From: Roseibium porphyridii
GTDB taxonomy: Bacteria > Pseudomonadota > Alphaproteobacteria > Rhizobiales > Stappiaceae
Assembly (NCBI RefSeq): GCF_026191725.2
Contig: NZ_CP120863.1
Location: forward strand, 1-64,000
Direction: 5' to 3'
Length of the DNA: 64,000 bases
Position numbers and translations under genes: made by a program. Numbering within the stretch: the stretch's first letter is position 1; every line of letters starts with the position of its first letter. The notes beneath the pieces are model-generated. The model was not told where the DNA came from, did not search any database, and was given only the letters and a program-made list of their open reading frames with translations. Shown here piece by piece: positions 1-11,839 of this stretch.

Positions 1-1476
1 ATGCAGGTTCAGGAGGCAGGTGGCTCCGAACATTGGAAAAGGGTCAAAAAACAGCTTCGCGCAGAATTGGGCGATGATGTTTTCACGAGCTGGTTTGCTC
101 GTGTCGACCTTGAGGAACATCAGGACGGCACTGTGCGCCTGTCCGTTCCGACTCGATTTCTTAAACAGTGGATCCAAAACAATTATAATGATCGGCTCAT
201 GGGACTTTGGCAGCGCGAATGCGACAATGTTCACCGAATTGAGCTGACTGTTCGTGGCGCTATCCGGCCGCGCCAGACACCGACAAACAAAGCTAGTCTT
301 GCAGGCCCTGCAGGCGCAACGCCTGTCACAGTCGACACCAGAAACGACAATTTGGGTGATGCTGCACAGGTAACACGCGCCCAGGCTGCAACAGCGGCTC
401 TCGGACGGGGTGATACGGGCGGCGACAGCACAAGAGACGTCCTGCAAGGGGCAGCGCTCGATCCCAAATATACGTTCGACACATTTGTTGAAGGCGAATC
501 CAACAATCTCGCACTTGCTGCAGCCCGTCAGGTCGCATCCGGTGGTGCCGTTACCTTCAACCCGCTTTATCTGCATGCGTCTGTGGGTCTTGGAAAAACT
601 CACCTGATGCAGGCGGTGGCCGCCAAGGCACGTGCCAGCGGACGGAAGGTGCTATACCTCACCGCCGAGCACTTCATGTACAAATTTGTGGCCGCGCTCA
701 AATCCCAGTCAGCGCTTGCTTTCAAGGACACGCTGCGGACGATTGACCTCCTCCTGATCGACGATATGCAGTTCCTTCACGGCAAACAGGTACAGCAGGA
801 ATTCTGCCATACCCTGAATGCCCTGATCGATGGCGCCCGTCAGGTCATTGTCGCTGCGGACCGTGCACCGTCTGAACTCGACACGCTTGATGACCGTGTC
901 CGTTCACGCCTCTCCGGCGGCCTGGTTGTCGGTATACAAGAGCCTGACTTCACGCTTCGCCGGAACATCCTAACTTCCCGTGTCGAAACCGCACAGAAAA
1001 CCTATCCGCAATTCGCAGTGCCGGACACTGTTCTGGACTACGTTGCCCGACACGTCGCTTCTTCAGGCCGTGATCTGGAAGGGGCTCTGAACCGTCTCAT
1101 CGCGCATAATCAGCTCACCAACCAGCCGATTACGCAAGAAATGGCCGAGATGACATTGCGCGATCTGGTCCGCTCCAGCGAACCACGCCGGGTCAAGATC
1201 GAAGATATCCAGCGGGTTGTTTCCAAGCACTACAACGTAACCAAGGCAGACCTGCTGTCAGCACGCCGAACCCGCACGATCGTGCGTCCGCGTCAGATAG
1301 CCATGTATCTTGCAAAAGTGATGACCCCGCGCTCACTGCCCGAAATCGGTCGCCGTTTCGGCAACCGGGACCACACCACAGTGCTGCACGCGGTACGCAA
1401 AATCGAAGAAATGGCCAGAGCCGATTATGCTCTTGCGCAGGAGCTTGAATTGCTCAAGCGCATGTTGGATGCCTGA
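1..1476 (+). CDS. dnaA: Chromosomal replication initiator DnaA
   Basis: DnaA binds origin DnaA boxes as an ATP-bound oligomer, melts the origin and loads the replicative helicase. The 491-residue protein has the family layout: an N-terminal helicase-interaction domain (residues 10-75), a variable linker (about 85-155), an AAA+ domain with Walker [10 protein letters not shown] near 197 and Walker [10 protein letters not shown] near 250, and a C-terminal DNA-binding domain ending in the signature [13 protein letters not shown]. The window starts exactly on the ATG, so upstream signals cannot be seen. dnaN, recF and gyrB follow on the same strand. Identification is secure; only the start cannot be tested against upstream sequence. 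Confidence 0.97.
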   Translation: MQVQEAGGSEHWKRVKKQLRAELGDDVFTSWFARVDLEEHQDGTVRLSVPTRFLKQWIQNNYNDRLMGLWQRECDNVHRIELTVRGAIRPRQTPTNKASLAGPAGATPVTVDTRNDNLGDAAQVTRAQAATAALGRGDTGGDSTRDVLQGAALDPKYTFDTFVEGESNNLALAAARQVASGGAVTFNPLYLHASVGLGKTHLMQAVAAKARASGRKVLYLTAEHFMYKFVAALKSQSALAFKDTLRTIDLLLIDDMQFLHGKQVQQEFCHTLNALIDGARQVIVAADRAPSELDTLDDRVRSRLSGGLVVGIQEPDFTLRRNILTSRVETAQKTYPQFAVPDTVLDYVARHVASSGRDLEGALNRLIAHNQLTNQPITQEMAEMTLRDLVRSSEPRRVKIEDIQRVVSKHYNVTKADLLSARRTRTIVRPRQIAMYLAKVMTPRSLPEIGRRFGNRDHTTVLHAVRKIEEMARADYALAQELELLKRMLDA

Positions 1477-1528
1477 GACAATCAGCGCATCGACCTGAGC
1501 CCGAAAATACACGGTTTTCTAGCATTTT

Positions 1529-1560
1529 GAGGGCGTTCCAACGGAGCGCCCTCTTGCTTT
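1529..1560 (+). terminator. Rho-independent terminator after dnaA
   Basis: An 11-bp stem (1529-1539 with 1543-1553, one G-T wobble) closes a 3-base loop and is followed by TTGCTTTT. It lies 53 bases after the dnaA stop, so dnaA and dnaN are probably at least partly separate transcripts. Confidence 0.75.
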
Positions 1561-1620
1561 TGAGAGCGGTTAAGGGCAGTGTCTTTCCCCCGCTCCATAA
1601 CGGAGCCCCAAATCCAGTTT

Positions 1621-1644
1621 GCCAGGCAAGTTCGCCTGGCTTTT
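1621..1644 (+). terminator. Terminator-like hairpin in the dnaN leader
   Basis: GCCAGGC (1621-1627) pairs perfectly with GCCTGGC (1634-1640) around a 6-base loop and is followed directly by TTTT. It ends about 20 bases before the dnaN start. It could be a second weak terminator after dnaA or a structure in the dnaN 5' leader. Confidence 0.5.
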
Positions 1645-1664
1645 CATGAGTACGGAACGAGTGA

Positions 1665-2783
1665 ATGAAAGCGACCCTCGAGCGGACCGACCTCCTCAAG
1701 TCCTTGACCCATGTTCACCGGGTGGTCGAGCGCCGGAACACCATTCCCATCCTGTCGAATGTTCTTTTGCGGGCCGATGGCGGCGCGATCAATCTCAAAG
1801 CGACCGATCTTGACCTGGAAATCGTTGAAACGGTTCCTGCCATGATCGAGTTGCCCGGCGCGACCACCGTGCCGGCCCATATGTTTTACGACATCGTGCG
1901 CAAGCTGCCGGAAGGATCACAAGTCGTCCTGGAAACCACCAGTGACAACGCCACACTGGAAATACGCGCCGGCCGCTCGAAATTCACACTGCAAATGCTG
2001 CCGGAAACGGACTTCCCTGATCTCACAGCCGGTGATTTCAGCCATGGGTTCACCCTTTCGGCCTCAGACATTCGCAAGTTGATCGACACAACGCAGTTCG
2101 CCATTTCGACCGAGGAAACACGCTACTATCTGAACGGGATCTACCTGCACACGGTGGACGCCGACAACGGTCAACAGTTCCGGGCCGTTGCAACCGACGG
2201 TCACCGCCTCGCGCAAGCTGAAGTGGTAGCTCCATCCGGTTCGTCCGGCATGCCTGGCATTATCGTGCCACGCAAAACGGTCGGAGAAATCCAGAAGCTC
2301 CTGGAAGAGCCGGAAGCAGACGTACAGATTGAACTGTCAGACACCAAAATCCGCGCAACCACTGGATCCGTCGTGCTGACATCCAAACTGATCGACGGCA
2401 CTTTCCCCGATTATGGCCGGGTCATTCCGCAAGGCAATGACAAGGAGATGCGCGTCGACAGGGACGAGTTCAAGGAAGCCGTCGACCGCGTGTCGACCAT
2501 CTCCTCCGAGCGCGGGCGCGCCGTCAAACTGTCGCTCGGCGACGGCCGCATGGTGCTGACCGTCAACAACCCTGATTCTGGCAGTGCGACTGAGGAATTG
2601 GCGGTCGAGTATGATGCCGAGGCTATGGAAATCGGCTTCAACTCACGCTACCTGCTTGATATTGCAAATCAATTGAGCAGCGATACAGCCTTGTTCCGGT
2701 TGGCAGACTCCGGCTCGCCGACACTTATCCAGGACAATACGGTTGATGACTGTCTGTTCGTGCTGATGCCGATGCGGGTCTGA
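1665..2783 (+). CDS. dnaN: DNA polymerase III beta subunit (sliding clamp)
   Basis: This is the ring-shaped clamp that tethers DNA polymerase III to the template. The 372-residue length is normal for the family, and the start MKATLERTDLLKSL and the ending LMPMRV are typical of alphaproteobacterial clamps. The three repeated clamp folds occupy roughly residues 1-125, 130-250 and 255-372. It lies 188 bases after dnaA, behind two hairpins, and 38 bases before recF. The ATG at 1665 gives the conserved N terminus. Confidence 0.97.
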   Translation: MKATLERTDLLKSLTHVHRVVERRNTIPILSNVLLRADGGAINLKATDLDLEIVETVPAMIELPGATTVPAHMFYDIVRKLPEGSQVVLETTSDNATLEIRAGRSKFTLQMLPETDFPDLTAGDFSHGFTLSASDIRKLIDTTQFAISTEETRYYLNGIYLHTVDADNGQQFRAVATDGHRLAQAEVVAPSGSSGMPGIIVPRKTVGEIQKLLEEPEADVQIELSDTKIRATTGSVVLTSKLIDGTFPDYGRVIPQGNDKEMRVDRDEFKEAVDRVSTISSERGRAVKLSLGDGRMVLTVNNPDSGSATEELAVEYDAEAMEIGFNSRYLLDIANQLSSDTALFRLADSGSPTLIQDNTVDDCLFVLMPMRV

Positions 2784-2821
2784 CGAGAACCTCCGGCAGT
2801 TGAAAAGGCGGAAGTTGGATT

Positions 2822-3961
2822 ATGACAGAGTTCAGGACGGCGCAGCTGACCCGTCTGTCCTTGACCGGCTTCCGCAACTACTCTGCACTTTCCATTGATA
2901 TCTCGGCCAAGCTCGTCACATTCGTTGGTGCCAACGGAGCCGGTAAAACCAACATTCTGGAAGCTATTTCCTTTCTGACCGCCGGGCGTGGCCTCAGGCG
3001 CGCCACTCTGGCTGACATTGCCCAAAAGGGTGGTGACGGCAGCTGGAGTGTTGCGGCAACCGTGATGTTGGACGGTCTGGAGACGAAAATCGGCACAGGG
3101 CTCGCGGCGGGCACACCTGGCCGAAAAGTGCGCATAGATGGCGAGGAAGTCCGGGGGTCGGAAAGCCTTCTTGATTACATGCGTGTTCTTTGGCTGGTAC
3201 CGAGCATGGACGGCCTTTTTACCGGGCCAGGATCAGACAGGCGCCGGTTTCTGGACCGGCTCACGCTCGCGATCGACCCTTCTCACGGACGACGCGTTGC
3301 CGATTTCGAAAATGCACTTCGTCAGAGAAATCGATTGCTTGATCAAGGCGGAGGCGATGCTTTTCTGACTGCTTTGGAACAACAGGTTGCCGAACTTGGA
3401 ACGGCCGTTGCAATCGCACGCGGGGAAACTGTGGGGCTGTTGAGCCAGATGATTGCCGAACAAGTCGCTCAGTCGTTGCCGTTTCCGCATGCATCGGTCG
3501 CATTGGAGGGAGCGTTTGAATCAGAGATGCTGGGGCTGAGCGCTTCGGACAGGGAAGATCACTACCGCCAGATGCTCAAAGAAGGACGCCCACGTGACCG
3601 GGCCGCCGGACGAACACTGAACGGGCCTCACCTGAGCGATCTGAAGGTCTTTCATGCCACAAAGAACATGCCGGCCGCCCAATCCTCGACCGGCGAACAG
3701 AAGGCACTGCTGATCGGACTGGTACTGGCGCATGCCGAACTGACGGCGAAAGTCTCCGGCATGACACCCGTCCTGCTGCTCGATGAGATTGCCGCGCACC
3801 TTGATCCCGGTCGCCGGTCTGCACTGTTCCAGAAGCTGAATTCACTCGGTGGGCAGGTTTTCATGACGGGGACGGACAGCGCTCTTTTCGAAGCCTTGCC
3901 CGGAGATGCCGCCGTGTTTGAGATCGAGGATGGCAAGAGCCACCTTCGCAGCCCCAGGTGA
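2822..3961 (+). CDS. recF: DNA replication and repair protein RecF
   Basis: RecF is an SMC-like ATPase that helps load RecA at gaps through RecOR. The 379-residue protein carries Walker A GANGAGKTNILEA near residue 39, an ABC-type signature STGEQKALLIGL near 288 and Walker B PVLLLDEIAAHLD near 317. These are the canonical RecF motifs at their normal spacing. It follows dnaN by 38 bases, consistent with co-transcription, and precedes gyrB by about 140 bases. Confidence 0.96.
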   Translation: MTEFRTAQLTRLSLTGFRNYSALSIDISAKLVTFVGANGAGKTNILEAISFLTAGRGLRRATLADIAQKGGDGSWSVAATVMLDGLETKIGTGLAAGTPGRKVRIDGEEVRGSESLLDYMRVLWLVPSMDGLFTGPGSDRRRFLDRLTLAIDPSHGRRVADFENALRQRNRLLDQGGGDAFLTALEQQVAELGTAVAIARGETVGLLSQMIAEQVAQSLPFPHASVALEGAFESEMLGLSASDREDHYRQMLKEGRPRDRAAGRTLNGPHLSDLKVFHATKNMPAAQSSTGEQKALLIGLVLAHAELTAKVSGMTPVLLLDEIAAHLDPGRRSALFQKLNSLGGQVFMTGTDSALFEALPGDAAVFEIEDGKSHLRSPR

Positions 3962-4051
3962 CCCCTTAAATCCGCCTGAATCTTATGGTTTTCCACCATA
4001 ATCCCTTCGCTGGCTTCCTGACAGGCCGCACGCAGTTGAACGACTGCCGGA

Positions 4052-4068
4052 ACCCCGTATAACGGGGT
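4052..4068 (+). other. Perfect hairpin in the recF-gyrB spacer
   Basis: ACCCCGT (4052-4058) pairs with ACGGGGT (4062-4068) across a 3-base loop. No U-run follows, so it is not a simple terminator. It ends 33 bases before the gyrB ATG and would sit in the gyrB leader. Confidence 0.4.
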
Positions 4069-4092
4069 GAGAAAAGATAAATCGATTGGTGA

Positions 4093-6555
<2,463 letters not shown>

Positions 6556-6577
6556 TCAGGATCTATATTCGAGAATC

Positions 6578-6604
6578 AAAAGAGCGGTTTTGCCGCTCTT
6601 TTTT
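6578..6604. terminator. Bidirectional terminator between gyrB and the GGDEF gene
   Basis: AAAAGAGCGG pairs with CCGCTCTTTT over a 5-base loop. It ends in a T-run on the plus strand and an A-run at the other side, so it can stop gyrB as well as the convergent gene that ends at 6609. Confidence 0.85.
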
Positions 6605-6608
6605 GTTG

Positions 6609-8705
6609 TCATCTGCCCGGCCAGGGCACGGGAGCACCGAAGAGATGACCCTGCGCTGCCTCGATGTTCAACTCCCGCAGCAAGTCTGCTTCTCCATGTG
6701 TTTCGACATGCTTGGCAACAACCTTGATGCCAAGTTCATGAGCTGCACGCACAAGGCCGTTGAGAATTGCAGCTTTTGCGGGTTCCTCGATGACCTGCTG
6801 TGTCAAGCTGGATTCAAGCTTCAACCATTCAACCCGCAGACCCGTCAGGCGAGACAGAACCGGCCAATGGCCGGCAAAATCATCTACGGCCGTCTGGCAC
6901 CCAAGTTCGGCAGCGAACTTGAAAAAGGACTCGATCGTTGCAGGCTCGCGCAGAAAATCCTTTTCGGCAATCTCCAGGCACAACTTGGCCGCAAGCAACG
7001 GGTTGACGGAAAGGCGGTGATACAGGCCATCGCGGAAGTTCGGGTCACGAGCAGATTCAGCTGAAACGTTCATCGTCAGAATTGACCGCTCGGGGCTTCT
7101 CTCCGCTGCATCCAGAACCCGGTCCAGGGTCCAGGCATCCACCTGGGCAATAAACCCCGATCGTTCGGCAGCAGAGATCCAGGCACGAGACGACAGGCCC
7201 CTGGCGCGATCACCCTGCAGCCGCAGCAAAACTTCCTGACCACACACCCGATCGTTCTTCAGGCACATGATCGGCATGGCGAACAGCGTCAGCTCATTGC
7301 CCCGGAAACTGCCGGCATCAGGAATATCCGCCAGTTCGTTTCGCCGCCGCTGACAATCTGTCGATTGTACGCTGTGGATCTGAACGGATTGCCCGCCGCC
7401 CCTCTTGCCGCGCAGGCACGCATGATCTGCAACGCCCAGGAGCGCTGCGGCGTCGATCTCTTCGGCCACAACACTGCTGTCTACAAAGGCAACACCTATG
7501 GAGCCGCCAATCGTGAAGACCCTGTCACCGACTTCCAACCTGATCCTGTCTAAGCCATCCAGGATCCTTTCGGCCACATCGAGGGCAGCACCTTCACAGG
7601 CCGCGGGAACCATCCCGGCAAACTCATCGCCGCCAATGCGTGCAGCGGTCCCGAATTCACCAAGTGTCAGGCTCAGGCAGGCTGCGACCCGCATGAGCAT
7701 TTCGTCACCGGCATCATGGCCGCCAAGGTCATTGACCTTCTTGAATTCGTCCAGATCGATGTAGTAGACGGCCAGCCCTGTCTCATGGTCGGAGCAAAGT
7801 CGCGTCAATTCCCACTTCAACGCCTTGGTGAAAGCGCGGCGGTTTTCCAGTCCAGTCAATGGATCGTGGTAGGCAAGCCTTCTGTTTTCGGCAACATCAT
7901 GGGGACAGTCGATATTGCGCCGGATGACTGCCATTGAGGCACGGTGAAGGACGCCTTTTTCTGGTTGTTGCCTGATAGGCACAATCCGGACTTCACACAT
8001 CTGACGATCCGTGAGATAGCCCGCGGCTTCGAAGCTTCGGTTTTCAGGGATATGGAGCGTTTGTACCAAATCCTCGTTCCCCGCCTGCAACGCCTCGATC
8101 AAAACGCCGATATCATAGTCACTGCCGATCAGCTCAAGCAGCATCACGGCTTTTTCCTCTGCACTTTCCGATCCGTCGAAAACAAGAATTTCGTCGGGAA
8201 AATGCTCCAGCAGGTCGAGACTTACCGACGCCGGTTTGGAAGAAACCTCTGTCCGGGAAACAGTCTCCGGCAGCTGCTTGGCGTCCTGGCCATTTTCTTC
8301 CATGTCGAATTGAACAAGGACTGCCTGGTTCGCACCTGTCAGTGACACCACGGAGGTGCAGATCATATGGTGACAGAATTCGCTTCCCGACTTCAGTGTC
8401 ATTGTGCCGCTGGCCTGCGAAGGGACCCCACTGAACGCCGTCGCCAAGACGGTCTTGCACCGTTTCCAGCTTGGCCTCGACAACAATGTTTTCAGCCCGG
8501 CGGGCATGAAATCAAGTTTCAAACGGGAGCAGGCATCTCTCAGATGCGTGTTGCAGTGAAGTATGCTTCCGTCCTGCGCAACATAAGCAGCAGCAAATGG
8601 CAGGACTTCCAGCAGGGACGTGTGAAATCCCGCAAGACTATTATTATCACTTGTGTGACCGGACCTCTCCAGCCGGTCTTCTAAAAACCGATGGCTGACT
8701 TGCAC
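6609..8705 (-). CDS. GGDEF-EAL protein with degenerate EAL domain
   Basis: This is a cyclic di-GMP signalling protein of 698 residues. The N-terminal half looks like PAS-type sensor sequence (about 1-270). A GGDEF domain with an intact RIGGDEFAG motif near residue 356 supports diguanylate cyclase activity; no RxxD inhibitory site is seen five residues upstream. The C-terminal EAL domain is recognisable but decayed: EAL reads EVL (near 490), the DDFGTG loop reads DDFAGHW, and the conserved AEGVE near 664 reads AKHVE, losing a glutamate needed for catalysis in characterised phosphodiesterases. I infer an active cyclase with an inactive or regulatory EAL. Translation probably starts at GTG 8705, because no good ATG lies nearby. 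Confidence 0.88.
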   Translation of the reverse strand: MQVSHRFLEDRLERSGHTSDNNSLAGFHTSLLEVLPFAAAYVAQDGSILHCNTHLRDACSRLKLDFMPAGLKTLLSRPSWKRCKTVLATAFSGVPSQASGTMTLKSGSEFCHHMICTSVVSLTGANQAVLVQFDMEENGQDAKQLPETVSRTEVSSKPASVSLDLLEHFPDEILVFDGSESAEEKAVMLLELIGSDYDIGVLIEALQAGNEDLVQTLHIPENRSFEAAGYLTDRQMCEVRIVPIRQQPEKGVLHRASMAVIRRNIDCPHDVAENRRLAYHDPLTGLENRRAFTKALKWELTRLCSDHETGLAVYYIDLDEFKKVNDLGGHDAGDEMLMRVAACLSLTLGEFGTAARIGGDEFAGMVPAACEGAALDVAERILDGLDRIRLEVGDRVFTIGGSIGVAFVDSSVVAEEIDAAALLGVADHACLRGKRGGGQSVQIHSVQSTDCQRRRNELADIPDAGSFRGNELTLFAMPIMCLKNDRVCGQEVLLRLQGDRARGLSSRAWISAAERSGFIAQVDAWTLDRVLDAAERSPERSILTMNVSAESARDPNFRDGLYHRLSVNPLLAAKLCLEIAEKDFLREPATIESFFKFAAELGCQTAVDDFAGHWPVLSRLTGLRVEWLKLESSLTQQVIEEPAKAAILNGLVRAAHELGIKVVAKHVETHGEADLLRELNIEAAQGHLFGAPVPWPGR

Positions 8706-9046
8706 CAGACCGCCCTTTCAAAAACTCGGATCGAAAGGCGCTACCACACTACTTACGCGCCAAAATCATGCACAAAGTACTATCACAGTTCTTTTGATTA
8801 TTTCTAAAACTGAAAACTTCCCACAACTCTTAGAATTTTTATATTTAACCGGAAATTAACTTTCTACATTTAATATTAATTAAAATTTTAGCAAATTTTT
8901 CTTCAATTTTCACTTTATTGTTGAATTCATGCCATATTTTTTTCACATCCCCGACCTATTCGTGCCGCGACGGAATGTTAGGCGTGCCCATCACAGTTTC
9001 GTCAATTTAAAGCCAAGAGCTGGCCAAGAACCGACAGGATACAACC
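8706..9046. other. AT-rich intergenic promoter region
   Basis: This 341-base spacer separates two divergent genes. The stretch 8800-8950 is strikingly AT-rich and must contain the promoters of the GGDEF gene and of the RlpA-like gene. No ORF or strong hairpin was found in it. Confidence 0.5.
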
Positions 9047-9463
9047 ATGCATACACGCAGCGCTCTTAAGAGCCTGGTGCGGGCAGGTCTTTGCACAACT
9101 ATGCTCATAGCGGCAGGATCCGCCGCCTTTGCGTCCAATGACAACTTCACACAATGCGGCAAGGCCTCATGGTATAAATTGGGCGGTACGACAGCCAGCG
9201 GAGAGCCTGCCAACCCAAACGGCCTTACGGCGGCACATCGCACCTTGCCTTTTGGGACCATGGTTGAGGTGACCAATCTCTCCAACGGCAAATCGGTTAC
9301 TGTCCGGATCAACGACCGGGGGCCTTATTCGAAAGGCCGTGTGATTGATGTGACCTATGCGGCCGCCAAAAAGCTCGGCTTCATCCGCAAGGGAATAACA
9401 AAGGTGCATGTCTCGGACGGACCGAAGCAAGTCGCCAAGAATACTAAGCAGTTTTGCCGATAA
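9047..9463 (+). CDS. RlpA-like septal ring protein (DPBB fold)
   Basis: This small exported protein (138 residues) has a double-psi beta-barrel domain of the RlpA family, whose members act on denuded peptidoglycan glycans at septa. It has a signal peptide of about 28 residues ending SAAFA. The diagnostic segments then follow: [28 protein letters not shown] and [18 protein letters not shown]. There is no C-terminal SPOR domain, so this is the minimal alphaproteobacterial form. An AGGA ribosome site sits 7 bases before the ATG. Two hairpins follow the stop codon. Confidence 0.88.
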   Translation: MHTRSALKSLVRAGLCTTMLIAAGSAAFASNDNFTQCGKASWYKLGGTTASGEPANPNGLTAAHRTLPFGTMVEVTNLSNGKSVTVRINDRGPYSKGRVIDVTYAAAKKLGFIRKGITKVHVSDGPKQVAKNTKQFCR

Positions 9464-9500
9464 TTCGCGCTCAATCGATCGGTTTCAGCAATCTTGTCAT

Positions 9501-9550
9501 ACGGAAACAGTCAGCTTTTTCCGTAGTAAGTCTCTGTATTTGCAGAGACT
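9501..9550 (+). terminator. Two tandem hairpins after the RlpA-like gene
   Basis: ACGGAAA (9501-9507) pairs with TTTCCGT (9518-9524), and AGTCTCTG (9529-9536) pairs with CAGAGACT (9543-9550). Both stems are perfect. Only short A/T stretches follow, so termination strength is uncertain. The rest of the 9464-9832 spacer holds no ORF that I believe. Confidence 0.5.
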
Positions 9551-9711
9551 ATTTAATGACACGATACTTTCACAACTGACTCAGTATGAATAACGATCAG
9601 TCGCATTACAGTGAATCAAAAAATAAAATATTTTACGGTAATGACAATCGATAAAGATGTCGCTAGAGTTGCCGCCGTGGTCGATGGGGCCACGTGCACA
9701 GTAACTTTATT

Positions 9712-9741
9712 CGCGCAGTCTTAGGGCTGCGCGTTTTTTTT
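9712..9741 (+). terminator. Strong orphan intrinsic terminator
   Basis: CGCGCAG (9712-9718) pairs with CTGCGCG (9727-9733) and is followed by eight T residues. It lies about 250 bases after the RlpA-like stop and faces the convergent photolyase. It either ends a long RlpA 3' tail or terminates a small RNA transcribed from about 9560 onward. Confidence 0.75.
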
Positions 9742-9832
9742 GTTTTACATCTCAACCATTTGAAATGTCTGCCGGTCACCTCCCGTTTGCGCTCAAAATC
9801 AACGCATCTGCAACCTGCATATGCGGGGAAGA

Positions 9833-11389
9833 TCAAAGCTCCTCCCGCTGGTCGAGCCGGTTCAAAATGGCTTCGGCAGTGGACCGGTATTGGTCCTGTT
9901 TTTCAGGAGCCATTTTCCTCCAGGTTGCGTAGGGCTGGCCAAGTCGCGGGTTGTTTCGAAGGTGCGGTTCGTTCCTGTCAAGAAAATGCCAATAGAGTGC
10001 GTTGAAAGGACAGGCGCCCTCGCCCGTCTTCCGACTGACCTCGTAAGAACAGGATCTGCAGTAATCCGACATCTTGTTGATGTAATTGCCACTCGAGATA
10101 TAAGGCTTGGAGGCCAGCAGCCCGCCGTCAGCAAACTGGCTCATGCCGATGGTATTCGGTAGTTCGACCCATTCATAAGCATCTGCATAGACCATCAGAT
10201 ACCATTCGTGAACTTCGCTGGGATCAACACCGGCAAGCAACGCGAAGTTTCCTGTCACCATCAGCCGCTGTATGTGATGGGCGTAGGCTTCCTCGATCGT
10301 TTGCGTGACGGCTTCCGCGACACACTTCATCCGCGTTTTGCCCGTCCAATAGAAGTCCGGCAAAGGTCGGCGCGCTTCCAACGCGTTCTCGGATGCATAA
10401 GCCGGCATTTTCAACCAATAGATGCCCCGGACATATTCGCGCCAGCCCAGGATCTGTCGAATGAACCCCTCCGCAGCATTCAAGGGCGCCTTGCCTTCCC
10501 GGTAGGCCGTCTCGACCTTCCGGCAAAGCGTTAGCGCATCAAGAAGCCCGGCATTGAGATAGGCTGAGATGACTGCGTGATACAGAAATTTCTCGCCCTC
10601 CAACATTGCATCCTGATAAGTGCCGAAATTTTCGAGCGACGCCTCAAGAAAGCCTTCGAACGCGGCCTCGGCGTCCTGCTTCGTCACCGCGAACCAGAAC
10701 GGCTCGAGCGATCCGAAATGATCGGCAAACCGGTTCTCGACAAGGTCAAGAACCTCTCTTGTGACTTTGTCCGGCCTAACCCTTTTGGGCGACGGCATGA
10801 AAAGGTCCGATCTTGCCGGTTTGCGGTTCTCCTTATCGAAATTCCATTTGCCCCCCACGGGTTTTTCGCCATCCATCAGCAGTCCGGTTTTGCGGCGCAT
10901 GTCCTGATAAAAGGTTTCCATGCGCAATTGTTTTCGCCCCGTCGCCCAGGCGCGAAACTCCGCAGGCGAACACATGAAACGCTGATCTGAAAGGATTTCC
11001 ACCGGCAATCCGAGGTCTTCCTGCCAACTTCGCATACCCGCCAGAACTCGCCATTCACCGGGCTCGGTCAGCAGAATTCCCTCCGGGTTCAGTCGAGCAA
11101 CCGCCCTTTTGACTTCTCCCTTGAAACTGCCGGTGTTGCCAGACGCATCGAGCCGGACATAGTCGACCGACCAGCCTGCAATGCGCAGCTCTTGCACAAA
11201 ATGGCGCATGGCGGAGAACAGGAATGCGATCTTCTTCTTGTGATGGCGGACATACGTTGCCTCTTCCATGACCTCGACCATCAGCACACGGTCCCGTTTC
11301 TGGTCAGCGTGTCTCAGACTGGACATATCGGGCGACAGCTGATCTCCAAGGATCAACACAAGCTTTCGGCAATCAGACGTTTCGTTCAT
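9833..11389 (-). CDS. FeS-BCP type photolyase (PhrB/cryptochrome-like)
   Basis: The 518-residue protein belongs to the iron-sulfur bacterial cryptochrome/photolyase family, formerly called deoxyribodipyrimidine photolyase-related. Members repair (6-4) photoproducts using FAD and light. It opens with LVLILGDQLSPDMSSL and carries the helical FAD domain with QILGWREYVRGIYW. Four cysteines suited to a 4Fe-4S cluster are visible: one in RMKCVAEAV, two in YCRSCSYEV and one in GACPFNALYW. The family length is about 500, so it looks complete. It converges with the RlpA-like gene. Confidence 0.92.
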   Translation of the reverse strand: MNETSDCRKLVLILGDQLSPDMSSLRHADQKRDRVLMVEVMEEATYVRHHKKKIAFLFSAMRHFVQELRIAGWSVDYVRLDASGNTGSFKGEVKRAVARLNPEGILLTEPGEWRVLAGMRSWQEDLGLPVEILSDQRFMCSPAEFRAWATGRKQLRMETFYQDMRRKTGLLMDGEKPVGGKWNFDKENRKPARSDLFMPSPKRVRPDKVTREVLDLVENRFADHFGSLEPFWFAVTKQDAEAAFEGFLEASLENFGTYQDAMLEGEKFLYHAVISAYLNAGLLDALTLCRKVETAYREGKAPLNAAEGFIRQILGWREYVRGIYWLKMPAYASENALEARRPLPDFYWTGKTRMKCVAEAVTQTIEEAYAHHIQRLMVTGNFALLAGVDPSEVHEWYLMVYADAYEWVELPNTIGMSQFADGGLLASKPYISSGNYINKMSDYCRSCSYEVSRKTGEGACPFNALYWHFLDRNEPHLRNNPRLGQPYATWRKMAPEKQDQYRSTAEAILNRLDQREEL

Positions 11390-11660
11390 CGGTACCTGCG
11401 ACGATTAAGGTCGGTACTCAACAATACGCAGCCAAGGCGCAGCTCTATCACTTCAGGGGTGTTTTTGTTGCGAACTTCGCTCCAGACCGACTTATCGCGA
11501 TCTGCGAAGCGCGACTGTGGCCGCGAAAATGTCTCGGCCCGAGCGCTTTGTGAAACGCCAGAATTCCTGTCCAAAGTAACAGAAAGCCATTGCCCCGGAT
11601 CTCCGGATCTAGTATCAGACGCGTCTATCCGCCGTGCCATTTTCAGTGCATGGCCGAGCA

Positions 11661-11737
<77 letters not shown>

Positions 11738-11806
11738 TCAAAACTCAAGTCTTCACAATGACTTGATCTTGTGGCACTCCAGCCGAAAAGCTTCCGAAAA
11801 TCGATC

Positions 11807-11824
11807 TGTCACACTGGTGTCACA
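11807..11824. repeat. 18-bp palindrome, left copy
   Basis: TGTCACACTGGTGTCACA is an imperfect palindrome (arms TGTnACAC and GTGTnACA around TG). It lies 16 bases before the integrase ATG. An identical copy sits at 22289-22306 near the other end of the element. It is likely a binding site for the integrase, for an excision factor or for the XRE regulator. Confidence 0.65.
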
Positions 11825-11839
11825 GTGACGGAGAGAACG

